Shown: positions 1-8,444, counted from the stretch's first letter. The stretch is DNA of 64,000 bases from Lachnospiraceae bacterium AC2029 (GCA_000703065.1 JNLK01000001.1:682001-746000); one strand, 5' to 3'. The notes: generated by a model from the letters alone, not told the origin. Made by a program: numbers and translations.

Positions 1-142
1 TCATGGTGGCATAAACCTCATGACCGGACATGTTGGTCCGGTAGATGGTTTTCCCGCATACCTGCTCTTCTTCCAACTCGGCACCGCTCTCAAGAAATGC
101 CTTCAACTCTGACTCTATTGCGATAATAATTCCAATCTTCAT
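1..142 (-). CDS. 5'-methylthioadenosine/S-adenosylhomocysteine nucleosidase-like protein (N-terminus only)
   Basis: The 47 visible codons begin MKIGIIIAIESELKAFLE, which matches the first beta strand and helix of MTA/SAH nucleosidase (Pfs) and related purine phosphorylases (usual start MKIGIIGAMEEE). The family hydrolyses methylthioadenosine and S-adenosylhomocysteine in the cytoplasm, feeding methionine and quorum-signal recycling. The start at 142 is supported by an AAGGAG box about a dozen bases upstream. The rest of the gene, including the catalytic Asp and Glu, lies outside the window. The usual G-A-M after the first strand reads I-A-I here, so another phosphorylase-superfamily member is possible. 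Confidence 0.6.
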   Translation of the reverse strand, partial: MKIGIIIAIESELKAFLESGAELEEEQVCGKTIYRTNMSGHEVYATM

Positions 143-284
143 ATCTGACTCTTCTCCTTCTCATAAATTCAGACAACAGATCCGGTACCATTTCAGGCAC
201 CGAATACGTTGTACACCGCAAGAAACATAATCATTCTACCACATATCCGAATTGAGGTATAGTTGCGAAATACAGAAATACACA

Positions 285-321
285 GAAAAACACCGGATCC
301 ATATTTCTACAGATCCGGTGT
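285..321 (-). terminator. Rho-independent terminator after the GGGtGRT gene
   Basis: A 10-bp perfect stem (290-299 pairing with 312-321) closes a 12-base loop. On the minus strand it is followed by a run of five T. It sits about 80 bases past the stop of the GGGtGRT gene and ends the NifU-like/GGGtGRT transcript. Confidence 0.8.
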
Positions 322-402
322 CGCATCTCGCCTTCGTGACATTAACCGAACATGCTGTATGTCCGTCCGGCTCATTGCCCTCGGCTATAATATTCAGTTC
401 TC

Positions 403-1422
403 TTAGAACTTGCCGGCCTTTGCAGCCTCTTCGATGGATACGGCAGTGGAAACTGTCATACCAACCATCGGGTTGTTACCTGCACCGATCAGACCCATCA
501 TCTCAACATGAGCCGGAACGGAGGAGGAACCTGCGAACTGAGCATCGCTGTGCATACGGCCCATGGTATCTGTCATACCGTAGGAAGCCGGACCTGCAGC
601 CATGTTATCCGGGTGAAGTGTACGTCCTGTACCACCGCCGGAAGCTACGGAGAAGTACTTCTTACCTGCCTCTACGCGCTCCTTCTTGTAGGTACCTGCA
701 ACCGGATGCTGGAAACGTGTCGGGTTGGTGGAGTTACCTGTGATGGAAACGTCAACGTTCTCCTTCCACATGATGGCAACACCTTCCTGTACGTCGTTTG
801 CGCCGTAGCAGTTAACCTTTGCACGCGGAGACTCCGGATCCTTGGAGTAGCACTTGCGGAATACTTCCTCTACCTCGCCTGTGAAGTAGTTATACTTTGT
901 CTCAACATAAGTGAATCCGTTAATTCTGGAAATGATCTGAGCTGCGTCCTTACCAAGACCGTTCAGGATAACGCGAAGCGGCTTCTGACGAACCTTGTTT
1001 GCCTTCTCTGCGATACCGATAGCGCCCTCAGCTGCTGCGAAGGACTCATGTCCTGCCAGGAATGCGAAGCACTCTGTATCCTCTTCCAGAAGCATCTTAC
1101 CCAGGTTACCATGTCCCAAACCTACCTTACGACGGTCTGCTACGGAACCGGGGATGCAGAATGCCTGAAGTCCGATACCGATAGCTGCTGCTGCGTCTGC
1201 TGCTCTTCTGCAGCCCTTCTTGATCGCAATGGCTGCACCAACGGTGTATGCCCACTTGGCGTTCTCGAAGCAAATGGGCTGAATGCCCTCGATCAGGTGA
1301 TATACATCGATACCTGCTGCATCGCAGATCTCTTTACACTCTTCAACGGATGAAATCCCATACTCCTTTAATGCTGCAAGGATCTGGGGCTCTCTTCTCT
1401 CATAAGATTCAAATAATGCCAT
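403..1422 (-). CDS. GGGtGRT family protein
   Basis: This is a 339-residue protein containing the signature GGGTGRTLHPDNMAAG, which names the GGGtGRT family of anaerobic Firmicutes. Its biochemical role is not established. The family is typically encoded beside a NifU-like iron-sulfur scaffold, as here: the partner ends 18 bases upstream. Features visible besides the signature are a Gly/Ala-rich C-terminus (GLIGAGNNPMVGMTVST) and several Cys in the N-terminal half. The start at 1422 (MALFESYERR) fits the GCGAGGA ribosome-binding site; the ATG two codons earlier is too close to it. A long antisense reading frame covers the gene but is only a shadow of its GC-biased codons. Confidence 0.85.
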   Translation of the reverse strand: MALFESYERREPQILAALKEYGISSVEECKEICDAAGIDVYHLIEGIQPICFENAKWAYTVGAAIAIKKGCRRAADAAAAIGIGLQAFCIPGSVADRRKVGLGHGNLGKMLLEEDTECFAFLAGHESFAAAEGAIGIAEKANKVRQKPLRVILNGLGKDAAQIISRINGFTYVETKYNYFTGEVEEVFRKCYSKDPESPRAKVNCYGANDVQEGVAIMWKENVDVSITGNSTNPTRFQHPVAGTYKKERVEAGKKYFSVASGGGTGRTLHPDNMAAGPASYGMTDTMGRMHSDAQFAGSSSVPAHVEMMGLIGAGNNPMVGMTVSTAVSIEEAAKAGKF

Positions 1423-1440
1423 TTTCATATCCTCGCTTTC

Positions 1441-2133
1441 TTATTCTTTTCTGGGATCGATCAGACGTACAGCGTCAGCTACACGTCCGTACTGTCCGGA
1501 TGCCTTCTCTACAGCTGTCTTCGGATCATCGCCTGCCTTGATGAAGTCCATCATCTTGCCGAAGTTGATGTACTTGTAACCGATGATCTCATCGTTCTCG
1601 TCCAGAGCTACATGTGTGATGTAACCATCTGTCAGCTCCAGATAACGCGGTCCCTTATCCAGTGTACCGTATGTGGTACCAACCATGGAACGTGCGCCCT
1701 TACCGAGGTCCTCAAGACCGGCACCGATCTGAAGTCCGTCCTCGGAGAAAGCACTCTGGGTTCTACCGTAAACGATCTGCAGGAACAGCTCACGCATAGC
1801 TGTGTTGATAGCGTCACATACAAGGTCTGTATTCAGAGCCTCCAGAACTGTAAGTCCCGGAAGGATCTCAGCAGCCATAGCTGCAGAATGTGTCATACCG
1901 GAGCATCCGATGGTCTCTACAAGAGCCTCCTGGATGATGCCGTCCTTAACATTCAGGGACAGCTTGCAGCAACCCTGCTGAGGTGCACACCAGCCGATAC
2001 CATGGGTATAGCCGGAGATATCCTCCACCTTCTTTGCCTGTACCCACTTCGCCTCTTCAGGGATCGGTGCGGCACCATGATGTACCCCCTGAGTTACAGG
2101 GCACATGTTCTTCACTTCTGTTGAGTAAATCAT
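1441..2133 (-). CDS. NifU-like iron-sulfur cluster scaffold protein
   Basis: This 230-residue protein is related to the NifU/IscU N-terminal scaffold domain. Conserved-looking cysteines occur in CAPQQGCC (about residues 49-56), in ETIGCSGMTHS (about 74-84) and in LVCDAI. The family assembles [Fe-S] clusters and hands them to apo-proteins in the cytoplasm. The start at 2133 has a near-perfect AAAAGGAGG site six bases upstream. It is the first gene of a two-gene operon with the GGGtGRT gene, a conserved pairing in anaerobic Firmicutes, which suggests the two products act together. The C-terminal part (GYITHVALDENDEIIGYKY) is an extension beyond the classical IscU core and could be a separate small domain. 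Confidence 0.8.
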   Translation of the reverse strand: MIYSTEVKNMCPVTQGVHHGAAPIPEEAKWVQAKKVEDISGYTHGIGWCAPQQGCCKLSLNVKDGIIQEALVETIGCSGMTHSAAMAAEILPGLTVLEALNTDLVCDAINTAMRELFLQIVYGRTQSAFSEDGLQIGAGLEDLGKGARSMVGTTYGTLDKGPRYLELTDGYITHVALDENDEIIGYKYINFGKMMDFIKAGDDPKTAVEKASGQYGRVADAVRLIDPRKE

Positions 2134-2199
2134 ATGATCCTCCTTTTCGATATGGTAATTTTGGTATTCACCACTAACTAATAGAATACAGTTTTTCGG

Positions 2200-2222
2200 G
2201 CATTTTTACAAGATAAAAATGC
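2200..2222 (-). terminator. Weak hairpin downstream of the PAP2 gene
   Basis: A 9-bp perfect stem (2200-2208 with 2214-2222) closes a 5-base loop about 10 bases past the PAP2 stop. The stem is mostly A/T and the following bases are not a clean T run, so termination here is plausible but weak. Confidence 0.4.
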
Positions 2223-2231
2223 AGTGATTTG

Positions 2232-2927
2232 TCATTCGGAAGCCTCCGCTCCGCCATCCTTCTTCGTCACCAGATCCTTCACTCCCGCATACGCGAACAG
2301 TAGGGCTCCGCTGATCAGAACGCCGCCGATGATATCGGTCAGCCAGTGAACTCCGCACAGCAGTCGTCCCAGCACCAGTGTCACGATGCAAATGATGCAG
2401 AGAAGCTCCAGCAACACCCTCAGACGTTCATTGCCGATATACTTCGAAAGCAGGAGCATCGTGCTTCCCAGCACCACGATCGCCAGCATGGTATGCGACG
2501 ACGGGAAGGAGGGCTCCACATGTGCGTCACCTTCCATGATCACCGGCCTGTAATTGATAGCAACCTTGTCAAATGCGACGTAGAGTCCCAATGTGATGAC
2601 ATACAGTCCTCCGAGTGCAAGGATCTCTCCGTCAACCTTCAGCAGGCTCTTTCTCCGGATCAGCTGTACCAGACCGACCAGCGCGAAGACACCCACCAGT
2701 GCAAGCGACGCATATCCAAGATATTCCGTGATCTTGAACAGCGTATCATTTTCTCCTGTCATATCATGAAAGGACTGATTCAGGTTCGACAGACCGATCG
2801 AAGTCCCTTCCGGACCGATATCGGCCACATCCACCTTCTTCACCAGCACGATCAGAACCAGGAATAAAACCAGGAACAGACCTGCCAGTAAGAATTTCCC
2901 TTTCGCCTTCAATGTTTCAACCTCCAC
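2232..2927 (-). CDS. PAP2-family membrane phosphatase
   Basis: A 231-residue integral membrane protein with the three phosphatase motifs of type 2 phosphatidic acid phosphatases in order: KVAINYRPVI (motif 1, about residue 126), PSFPSSHTM (motif 2) and GRLLCGVHWLTD (motif 3, with the catalytic His and the Asp). Five or six hydrophobic segments surround them. Such enzymes remove phosphate from lipid pyrophosphates or phosphatidic acid at the outer membrane face, for example in undecaprenyl-phosphate recycling; the substrate cannot be told from sequence. The N-terminal segment before motif 1 is longer than in minimal PAP2 proteins. It follows a DUF308-like gene by 12 bases, so it is probably the last gene of the 5113-2232 operon. 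Confidence 0.85.
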   Translation of the reverse strand: MEVETLKAKGKFLLAGLFLVLFLVLIVLVKKVDVADIGPEGTSIGLSNLNQSFHDMTGENDTLFKITEYLGYASLALVGVFALVGLVQLIRRKSLLKVDGEILALGGLYVITLGLYVAFDKVAINYRPVIMEGDAHVEPSFPSSHTMLAIVVLGSTMLLLSKYIGNERLRVLLELLCIICIVTLVLGRLLCGVHWLTDIIGGVLISGALLFAYAGVKDLVTKKDGGAEASE

Positions 2928-2939
2928 ATTTTCTAAAGA

Positions 2940-3473
2940 TTACATTACATAGACTACTTCTTCTTTTCGAGCGATCTTCAAGATCTCACCGGCTCCGCTC
3001 AGTATGATTCCGATTCCATAGACCCGGACCAGCGTGTCCACAGATTTGAAGAAGAAGAGACATGCAAGTACGATCGCCAGATTAAAGATGGCGTATACAT
3101 ATTTGAACTTCCAGGATCCGACACCATAACGACGTTCCTCATTGGCTCTCAGCAGACCGACTACGCCGGTAAATGCATGAGCAGCGATCAGGTACGCCAG
3201 GATAAAGATCTTGGACTGACTCACCATGGATGCCGAAACCAGTCCGAAATCCAGCAGGACCATATTCAGATAAAGGATCGATTTTCCGCCCACCATATGC
3301 TTGGCCATGGTGAAGTACAGAATGAGTCCCCGGATTCCGATAACAACCAGGATCAGTGACATAAGTGTCATGGCAACCTCAACGCCCTGTTCGGGAAGCA
3401 GGATCATTCCCAGACCCATGAGGATCAGATAGAGTCCCAACAGGAGATTGAGTACTTTCTTCATCTTGGTCAT
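2940..3473 (-). CDS. DUF308/HdeD-like membrane protein
   Basis: A 177-residue protein with about six hydrophobic segments in three pairs, resembling the DUF308 (HdeD-like) repeats: short loops, a conserved Gly-rich turn and LLPEQGVEVAMTLMS after the first helix. The molecular function of these proteins in Firmicutes is unknown. Its ATG overlaps the TGA of the upstream DUF6765-like gene (ATGA), which indicates translational coupling; a second Met three codons in is an alternative start. It lies in an operon with a metal-dependent-hydrolase-like protein, another membrane protein and a PAP2 phosphatase, hinting at an envelope-related role. Confidence 0.6.
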   Translation of the reverse strand: MTKMKKVLNLLLGLYLILMGLGMILLPEQGVEVAMTLMSLILVVIGIRGLILYFTMAKHMVGGKSILYLNMVLLDFGLVSASMVSQSKIFILAYLIAAHAFTGVVGLLRANEERRYGVGSWKFKYVYAIFNLAIVLACLFFFKSVDTLVRVYGIGIILSGAGEILKIARKEEVVYVM

Positions 3474-4591
3474 TCTGCATCCCCCTTTCCTTTCCCGAAT
3501 ACCTTCTTTTTCTTCTTGCGGATCTTCACGATACGATTACCGGATTCCGCGATACGGACGGTAACCAGCTGCTTCTGCGCAATGGCAGCCGCGAAGAACC
3601 GTCCCAGAACCGTCTCGTCCTTATTCTCGGCCTTCCGGTATTCATCCTTGTACTTATCCATATCAAAGTCCGTGATCTTCTGTCCGGAAAGCTTCTCGCC
3701 CAGCGTCTTCCATCCCAGGTCGGAGTCCACATCCCGAACCCGGAGAAACTCTTCGATCTCTTCCCTGTAGGGTTCCACAGTATCGTTAGCGTATACTTCC
3801 TTCTCAAACTTCGGGTGCTCGCCGCGAAGACATTTCAGTGCATAAACCATCTGGGTGAAGGCCTGATAGAATTCCACCGGATTATCCTTTACATACTCCT
3901 CGTAATTTGCCCAGGCCGGAAGATACCGGTATACGGCAAAGCTGTAATCCGGAAGATGTCCTGCCCGCCCGTGTCCGAGACTCATGACGGAATTCTCACT
4001 GATCTGGTAGATCGTATTTGTATAGGTACTGGTCTCCAGATCATCCGCTTTGGATGGGCTGTGACGGAAGTTCACTCTCCGGCTGACCACCGTATCATTC
4101 ATCGGAACATCCTCATAGAAATGGTAATTTGTATTATTGATCACCAGCGAAGGTGTTCCGGCAAAATACCGATGTGCCCAGGTGTCTGCCAGGATGTGCA
4201 TGGAGATACCCGCTGCCTCAAGGTTTTTATCCCTTGCCAGCTCTACCGTTTCCACCAGCAGGTCGCTGTTGGTATTACAGATCAGCCGGTATTTCTCCTT
4301 GTAACGGCGTCCGCCCTTCACCTCTGCATAAAGATCATAGGGAAGGAAATGAAATGTTGACCAGATCCGGGTGATCTCCTGTCTTCCGTATCGATCTCCC
4401 GGCATCTCCATCATTTCCATCTGAAGCATGGTCGTTGCTGCTTCCGCCGGTCCCTTCAGCTCTCTCAGAAAGGTAGCGGAACAGAAATCCACAAGTGCCG
4501 CGCTGTAGGCGATCTCCTCGCTCTCTTCATGGGAATAACCGGCCAGGAATGCAGCGCAATATGTAGCATAATAATGAAAATTTCTTTGCAT
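3470..4591 (-). CDS. DUF6765-like protein, possible zinc-dependent hydrolase fold
   Basis: A 373-residue soluble protein opening MQRNFHYYATYCAAFLAG, with internal ISMHILADTWAHRYFAG and VSRRVNFRHSPSK. Helical proteins with spaced HxxADxxAH motifs of this kind are related to the phospholipase C/S1-P1 nuclease zinc fold and in clostridia are grouped as DUF6765. I assign the family from this pattern only. The C-terminus (about residues 345-373) is strongly basic (IRKKKKKVFGKGKGD), suggesting contact with membrane phosphate groups or nucleic acid. The start at 4591 follows the previous stop by six bases. It is coupled by ATGA overlap to the DUF308-like gene. Confidence 0.5.
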   Translation of the reverse strand: MQRNFHYYATYCAAFLAGYSHEESEEIAYSAALVDFCSATFLRELKGPAEAATTMLQMEMMEMPGDRYGRQEITRIWSTFHFLPYDLYAEVKGGRRYKEKYRLICNTNSDLLVETVELARDKNLEAAGISMHILADTWAHRYFAGTPSLVINNTNYHFYEDVPMNDTVVSRRVNFRHSPSKADDLETSTYTNTIYQISENSVMSLGHGRAGHLPDYSFAVYRYLPAWANYEEYVKDNPVEFYQAFTQMVYALKCLRGEHPKFEKEVYANDTVEPYREEIEEFLRVRDVDSDLGWKTLGEKLSGQKITDFDMDKYKDEYRKAENKDETVLGRFFAAAIAQKQLVTVRIAESGNRIVKIRKKKKKVFGKGKGDAE

Positions 4592-4597
4592 TCTGCC

Positions 4598-5113
4598 TTA
4601 CCCCACTTTCTTCTTTTTCGTGTATTCAAATACCAGGCCTTCTTCCTTCATACGGCGTTTTACACGGAAGGACGCAGTTACAAGATCCCAGAGCATGAAA
4701 ATGCCCAGGATATCCATCAGGGTCGATACCAGGATCTCCTCGTCTAATTCTCCGGAGAACGCATCCACCACGCCAAGGCTCGACATGAATACCTGGAAGA
4801 ACAGCATCAGAATGGCCAGTATCCTGTATCTGCGCTTCTTCTTTCCCTTGCCTTCCGCTTTTGCAGCGAGACCCACATAGAGATTGAGCGCGAGGATTAT
4901 GAACATGAAGAATCCGAAAATGATCCATACTAACGTCATATAGAAGTCCTGCTCCTCCGGCGTGATCCCCTCTATTTGCTGCAAAAATGTGTCGCGGGAA
5001 TTAAACAAAATCATCGCACCCTTCAGCACGGTCCACGCACCGAAGGCTATGACGCCTGTCCCTGTAACGACCAGGGTGTCCTTATCTTTTCTGAATTTAG
5101 CATCCATTGACAT
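4598..5113 (-). CDS. Hypothetical membrane protein, four predicted helices
   Basis: A 171-residue protein I do not recognise. Hydrophobic stretches occur at about residues 15-33, 58-80, 97-115 and 128-147, with a basic cytoplasmic loop (KGKKKRR) between the second and third and a basic C-terminal tail ending KKKKVG. It is first in the apparent operon running to 2232, six bases before the DUF6765-like gene, so it probably works in the envelope with its neighbours. Nothing in it points to an enzyme. Confidence 0.6.
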   Translation of the reverse strand: MSMDAKFRKDKDTLVVTGTGVIAFGAWTVLKGAMILFNSRDTFLQQIEGITPEEQDFYMTLVWIIFGFFMFIILALNLYVGLAAKAEGKGKKKRRYRILAILMLFFQVFMSSLGVVDAFSGELDEEILVSTLMDILGIFMLWDLVTASFRVKRRMKEEGLVFEYTKKKKVG

Positions 5114-5194
5114 TCCCTCATTGTACTAAACCGCGAGTGACACCTTATTGTACCATAAATCCGCTGATTTCTCTACCTTTGGATGCAACATTCC

Positions 5195-5497
5195 TCACCA
5201 CCGTACTAGGAAGGCGACCCCGGACTCGCGTCTTTCGACGGAAATGTTCCAATCGTGGAGTTCAATGATTTCTTTGGCAAGGGCGAGGCCGATTCCGGTG
5301 TTTCCGTTTTTTCCGGTGTAGAAGCGGTCGAACATGTAGGTCAGTTCGTCTTCGGTGATTTCTTCGACGTCGTTCCAGATGGTCATGGCTGCAGTCCGGG
5401 TATTCTGCTCTGCCGCAAATGCGGGATAGCTTGCCAGTGCCAGTGTCGACATTGTTACTACTACGATCGCGCTCTTTCCTACCATTTTCTTCTTCAT
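5195..5497 (-). pseudogene. Signal peptide fused in frame to the last 60 residues of a histidine kinase
   Basis: A 100-codon open frame with an excellent AGGAGG site. Residues 1-29 form a classical Sec signal peptide ending at AFA. From about residue 40 the protein is the extreme C-terminus of a sensor kinase: the F box region MFDRFYTGKNGNTGIG, the G2 box GIGLALAKEIIELH and the final beta hairpin. The phospho-acceptor His, N box and G1 box are absent. The simplest reading is a deletion joining an exported-protein gene to a downstream kinase gene. The frame is intact, so a short exported product could still be made, but it cannot be a kinase. Confidence 0.75.
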
Positions 5498-5621
5498 ATC
5501 CGTATCCTCCTATGCTTTAGATGTACCGGTTTTCCCTTCCGGCTTATCTGTATGGTATCACCCATAGGAGAAAAAATACCCGTAATTCTGTAAGAAGAAT
5601 GTCACAGAAGTGTCATAAAGA

Positions 5622-6977
5622 CTACTCCCGGATGGAGTGCTTCATAAAAATGATCCCGGCGATCAGAACGTTCAGTGAATCCGCCACCAGCTGCGACCAG
5701 ATCAGACCCGTCCAGCCCCAGATGGAATTCATGAGCAGCATGATGGGGATGATCAGTACGATGTGCCGCACGATGGCAAGGATGAAGGAGATCTGCCCCT
5801 TGTTCACCGCATTCATGTAGTTGACGATATGATATCCTATCATCATGAAGGGAAGGGACAGGCATCTTGCCTGCAGGATCTCCGCACCCGGTGTGATCGT
5901 CGCCTCATTTTTAATGAAGAGCCCCACGATGGATTCCGGGAAGAACCAGAAGGCCGCCACGCAGATCAGGGAGAAGGCCAGGATCGAGATCCGGGCCAGG
6001 GACACGAATTTCTTCATTCGCGGGATGTTCCCTGCGCCGTAATTATAGGCCACCAGCGGCACCATTCCGAGGCAGATTCCCAGGCCCACATTGATGGGGA
6101 TCCGTTCCAGTTTCAGAACGATTCCCATGGAAGCAAGCCGGATGTCTCCGTAGGAAACGGTGATACGGTTGATGACGATGGTTACCAGGTCAAAGAGAAA
6201 TATACTGACTGCCGCGGGAACGCCCACCATATAGAGGGACTTGAGGCATCCCTTCTCAGGCCGTTCCAGCTTCCGCGGGATCGTAAGCACCGTTCTGTCC
6301 TTCAGCTTCCGGAACTTCACGATGAAGTAGGCAAAGGAACAGAAGCTGGAAATCATAGTGGCGATGCCGGCTCCCAGGACTTCGTCCCCTTCCGGAAGCA
6401 GGACAAACATAAAGAGCGGATCCAGCGCCACATTTAAAAGGCTTCCGAAGCCCACGCCGAAGCCCGACTCCTTCGCATAGCCCGCGTTTCGGAGCAGCTG
6501 CGACATGCACATGGACATGATGGTTGGGATCCCGCCGATCACGCAGGTAGTAAGCACATACTGCTTTGCATAGGGCATGGTATTCTCGCTTGCCCCAAGG
6601 AGCTGAAGAATCGGCTCCAGCAGGAACAGGATCAGAAGGCAGAATACGAAGCCGGATATGGCCGCCATGGCTATGGTGTAGGAAGCAACCTTCCTCGCGG
6701 CCTCCTCCTTCTTCTCTCCCAGCAGACGCACCATCAGGGCTCCACCGCCGACACCGAATACATTTGCCAGAGCTGTCTCCGCCAGATAGACCGTCAGGCC
6801 AAGGGAGGATGCGCCCACCATATAGGAGTTGTCCGTCCGGCCGATGAACCAGGTATCCGCCAGATTGTACAGCAGGATGATGAGCTGGCTTGCCACCGTG
6901 GGAATCGCCATGATCGCAAGCGCCTTCGCAGGTTTTGTGTTCTCAAACAGTTCGATCTTTGCATTTTTAGTATCCAT
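5622..6977 (-). CDS. MATE family multidrug/organic cation exporter
   Basis: A 451-residue protein with about twelve hydrophobic segments arranged as two six-helix halves, beginning with the typical N-terminal helix and NLADTWFIGR, a hallmark of the MATE fold (usual form DxxFVGRxG). Members export cationic drugs or metabolites using Na+ or H+ gradients across the cytoplasmic membrane. The length is normal for the family. The start at 6977 has GGAGG eight bases upstream. It is probably monocistronic with its own promoter (7017-7046). The substrate cannot be predicted. Confidence 0.9.
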   Translation of the reverse strand: MDTKNAKIELFENTKPAKALAIMAIPTVASQLIILLYNLADTWFIGRTDNSYMVGASSLGLTVYLAETALANVFGVGGGALMVRLLGEKKEEAARKVASYTIAMAAISGFVFCLLILFLLEPILQLLGASENTMPYAKQYVLTTCVIGGIPTIMSMCMSQLLRNAGYAKESGFGVGFGSLLNVALDPLFMFVLLPEGDEVLGAGIATMISSFCSFAYFIVKFRKLKDRTVLTIPRKLERPEKGCLKSLYMVGVPAAVSIFLFDLVTIVINRITVSYGDIRLASMGIVLKLERIPINVGLGICLGMVPLVAYNYGAGNIPRMKKFVSLARISILAFSLICVAAFWFFPESIVGLFIKNEATITPGAEILQARCLSLPFMMIGYHIVNYMNAVNKGQISFILAIVRHIVLIIPIMLLMNSIWGWTGLIWSQLVADSLNVLIAGIIFMKHSIRE

Positions 6978-7016
6978 GAGGTCCTCCAGGCTGTCGGTGT
7001 AATAAATATAATGTTT

Positions 7017-7046
7017 ATTTTACTCGCTTTTGAACGGAAAAATCAA
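7017..7046 (-). promoter_or_regulatory. Candidate sigma-A promoter of the MATE gene
   Basis: On the minus strand a TTGATT -35 (7041-7046) and a TAAAAT -10 (7017-7022) are separated by 18 bases, about 40 bases before the MATE start. Found by eye only. Confidence 0.5.
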
Positions 7047-7117
7047 TCCCTGATGGAAAGTGGCCGAGAAAAATCTTCTAAAAAACACGATTAATCCGTG
7101 ATGTCCAGGCGATTCTT

Positions 7118-7126
7118 TGATATAAT
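7118..7126 (+). promoter_or_regulatory. Extended -10 promoter for the 98-residue gene
   Basis: A perfect TATAAT (7121-7126) is preceded by TG one base upstream, an extended -10 element. No good -35 is present, as is usual for such promoters. It lies 33 bases before the start codon of the only plus-strand gene in the window, and AGGAGG follows at 7143. Confidence 0.6.
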
Positions 7127-7158
7127 AATATATATGACAAAGAGGAGGTTCTTAATAT

Positions 7159-7455
7159 ATGGATCTGATATTTCATATAATAGAGCGATTATTAGAAGAA
7201 CGAAAAAAAACAATCAGTACAGAACAAGAACAAGGGAAATGTGATTTTGTTCAACACTGCCTGGATTGCAGGCCATTATTCTATACTCTGAGTTTCACTG
7301 CTCAATGTGGAATGTTTAAATTTTTAGGAGTAGATGATACGAAAAGAATTAAGGAATATGTAGGGATTCTTAATTTACCGCAGCTTAGAGCAAAGTATGC
7401 TTATCGACATATTATTTATGCAGATCAACAGGATAATGATAAGAAATCGGAATGA
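7159..7455 (+). CDS. Small hypothetical protein (98 aa)
   Basis: The only gene on the plus strand. It encodes a soluble protein of 98 residues with three Cys near the middle (residues 28, 35 and 38) and a fourth at about 50 (AQCGMFKF). I recognise no family. It is a complete transcription unit: an extended -10 at 7118-7126, AGGAGG at 7143-7148 ten bases before the ATG, and a hairpin overlapping the stop codon. It is more AT-rich than the MATE gene beside it, which with its orphan orientation suggests acquisition. Confidence 0.7.
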   Translation: MDLIFHIIERLLEERKKTISTEQEQGKCDFVQHCLDCRPLFYTLSFTAQCGMFKFLGVDDTKRIKEYVGILNLPQLRAKYAYRHIIYADQQDNDKKSE

Positions 7456-7474
7456 GCCCTCATTCCGATTTCTT
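7441..7474 (+). terminator. Long hairpin overlapping the stop of the 98-residue gene
   Basis: A perfect 16-bp stem (7441-7456 with 7459-7474) contains the TGA stop of the 98-residue gene in its left arm. It is followed by ATTATCTCT rather than a pure T run, but it is likely the transcript end. It may also act for transcripts arriving from the right. Confidence 0.65.
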
Positions 7475-7509
7475 ATTATCTCTAAAAGACCATAGTATTA
7501 TAGAAAAAA

Positions 7510-7574
7510 TCACCTCGCGTCCAGCTTTCTGTCGGCTTATTCGGATTGGCTATTCGTAGGTACATTTTCAAGGT
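7510..7574. repeat. 65-bp direct repeat, copy A
   Basis: These 65 bases recur identically at 12017-12081. In copy B the minus strand of the repeat encodes the last residues of the orphan gene (NVPTNSQSE and stop). In copy A it lies downstream of the lipoprotein gene and is non-coding. It marks the 3' side of two otherwise different genes. Confidence 0.9.
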
Positions 7575-7618
7575 GGGTGTCAAAAGCTGATGCTTATTCA
7601 TCGACTTTTGACACCCAC
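7573..7618 (-). terminator. 14-bp hairpin after the lipoprotein gene
   Basis: GTGGGTGTCAAAAG (7573-7586) pairs perfectly with 7605-7618, and a smaller inner stem (GATG/CATC) sits in the loop. It lies between the lipoprotein stop and the 65-bp repeat. There is no T run on the minus strand, so it may stabilise the mRNA end rather than terminate strictly. Confidence 0.55.
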
Positions 7619-7634
7619 ATCATAACATGCGATT

Positions 7635-8324
7635 TTAATCATCCATATGCTCAGTAATAAAATCTACATCCATATATACGCCTTCGCTGTATCCCAATGC
7701 TTTTGCCTCAGCATCTCCCTTGATCGCGCGATTGATTCCGGTTAACGTGGAGTTAAAATTACTGTCTTCTTCCGTAGTATACAGAATTCCTAAGTCAGCA
7801 TCTGAGCTTGGGGTTATTGCAATTACATATGTGTCAGCATTTCCGCCCTGTTTATTCACTCCCGAGTACTGAACAAGGTAACAAATGGAACCGTTCTTGA
7901 AATCCGAGTAAGCCATTTCCAGTAGTTTAAAACTGGTAGGATCACTTAGTTTACCTCTGATTTCTTTGGCAATGATCAGCGCAAATTTCATATGCTTCTC
8001 ATTAAGCTTGGTCTCTAACTCTGCCTGTTCTTTTTCTTTTTGCTTTTGTTCTTCCTCATTTTTCTTCTTGATCAGAACGTCCAGAGAATCCTTGGCTTTA
8101 AGAAGGGTATCATAATTATTGACTGATTCCTTCTGCTTATCAGTTAATGTGGAATATGTTGAAATCAGATTGTTAATTGTATCTTCATCATCAAGTGTTA
8201 CTTCACCAATAGCATTGATATCGTCTATCATTTTTTGAGCAACTTCATCCGGTTTACTTTCACAACCGACTAAAAATACAGCCATAATAATCAACAGTAC
8301 CGCAGTTTTAATTCCTCTTTTCAT
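7635..8324 (-). CDS. Hypothetical lipoprotein
   Basis: A secreted lipoprotein of about 229 residues: basic start MKRGIKTAVLL, a hydrophobic core and the lipobox FLVGC, after which the mature protein begins CESKPDEV. A charged coiled-coil-like stretch rich in K, E and Q follows (about residues 80-120), then a C-terminal domain (KEIRGKLSDPTSFKLLEMAY onward) resembling small extracytoplasmic domains of unknown function. The start at 8324 is preferred because GGGGGG at 8331-8336 is six bases upstream; an ATG at 8330 is too close. The sequence around the start is shared with the unrelated gene at 12469, which marks this as one of two cassette genes. Confidence 0.7.
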   Translation of the reverse strand: MKRGIKTAVLLIIMAVFLVGCESKPDEVAQKMIDDINAIGEVTLDDEDTINNLISTYSTLTDKQKESVNNYDTLLKAKDSLDVLIKKKNEEEQKQKEKEQAELETKLNEKHMKFALIIAKEIRGKLSDPTSFKLLEMAYSDFKNGSICYLVQYSGVNKQGGNADTYVIAITPSSDADLGILYTTEEDSNFNSTLTGINRAIKGDAEAKALGYSEGVYMDVDFITEHMDD

Positions 8325-8366
8325 ATTCATCCCCCCGTTTGAACGTATTTCAGAAATATTGATTTC
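8319..8366. repeat. Shared 5' flank of cassette A
   Basis: These roughly 48 bases, covering the ribosome-binding site and the first start codons of the lipoprotein gene, recur with a few changes at 12469-12517 upstream of an unrelated gene. Together with the 65-bp 3' repeat they bracket both genes. Confidence 0.8.
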
Positions 8367-8444
8367 CCTAATTCCCCTACGAAGTGATTATATCATATAA
8401 TCTTTTCTCCGGGTATTCCATATTGGCACATGTTCAGGCACATT

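Noticed and set aside
508-1353. 281-codon plus-strand frame opposite the GGGtGRT gene
   Set aside because: Antisense shadow of a GC-biased, clearly recognised gene; its translation is Cys-rich, low complexity and without a ribosome-binding site.
1612-2124. 170-codon plus-strand frame opposite the NifU-like gene
   Set aside because: Same reason: antisense of a recognised gene.
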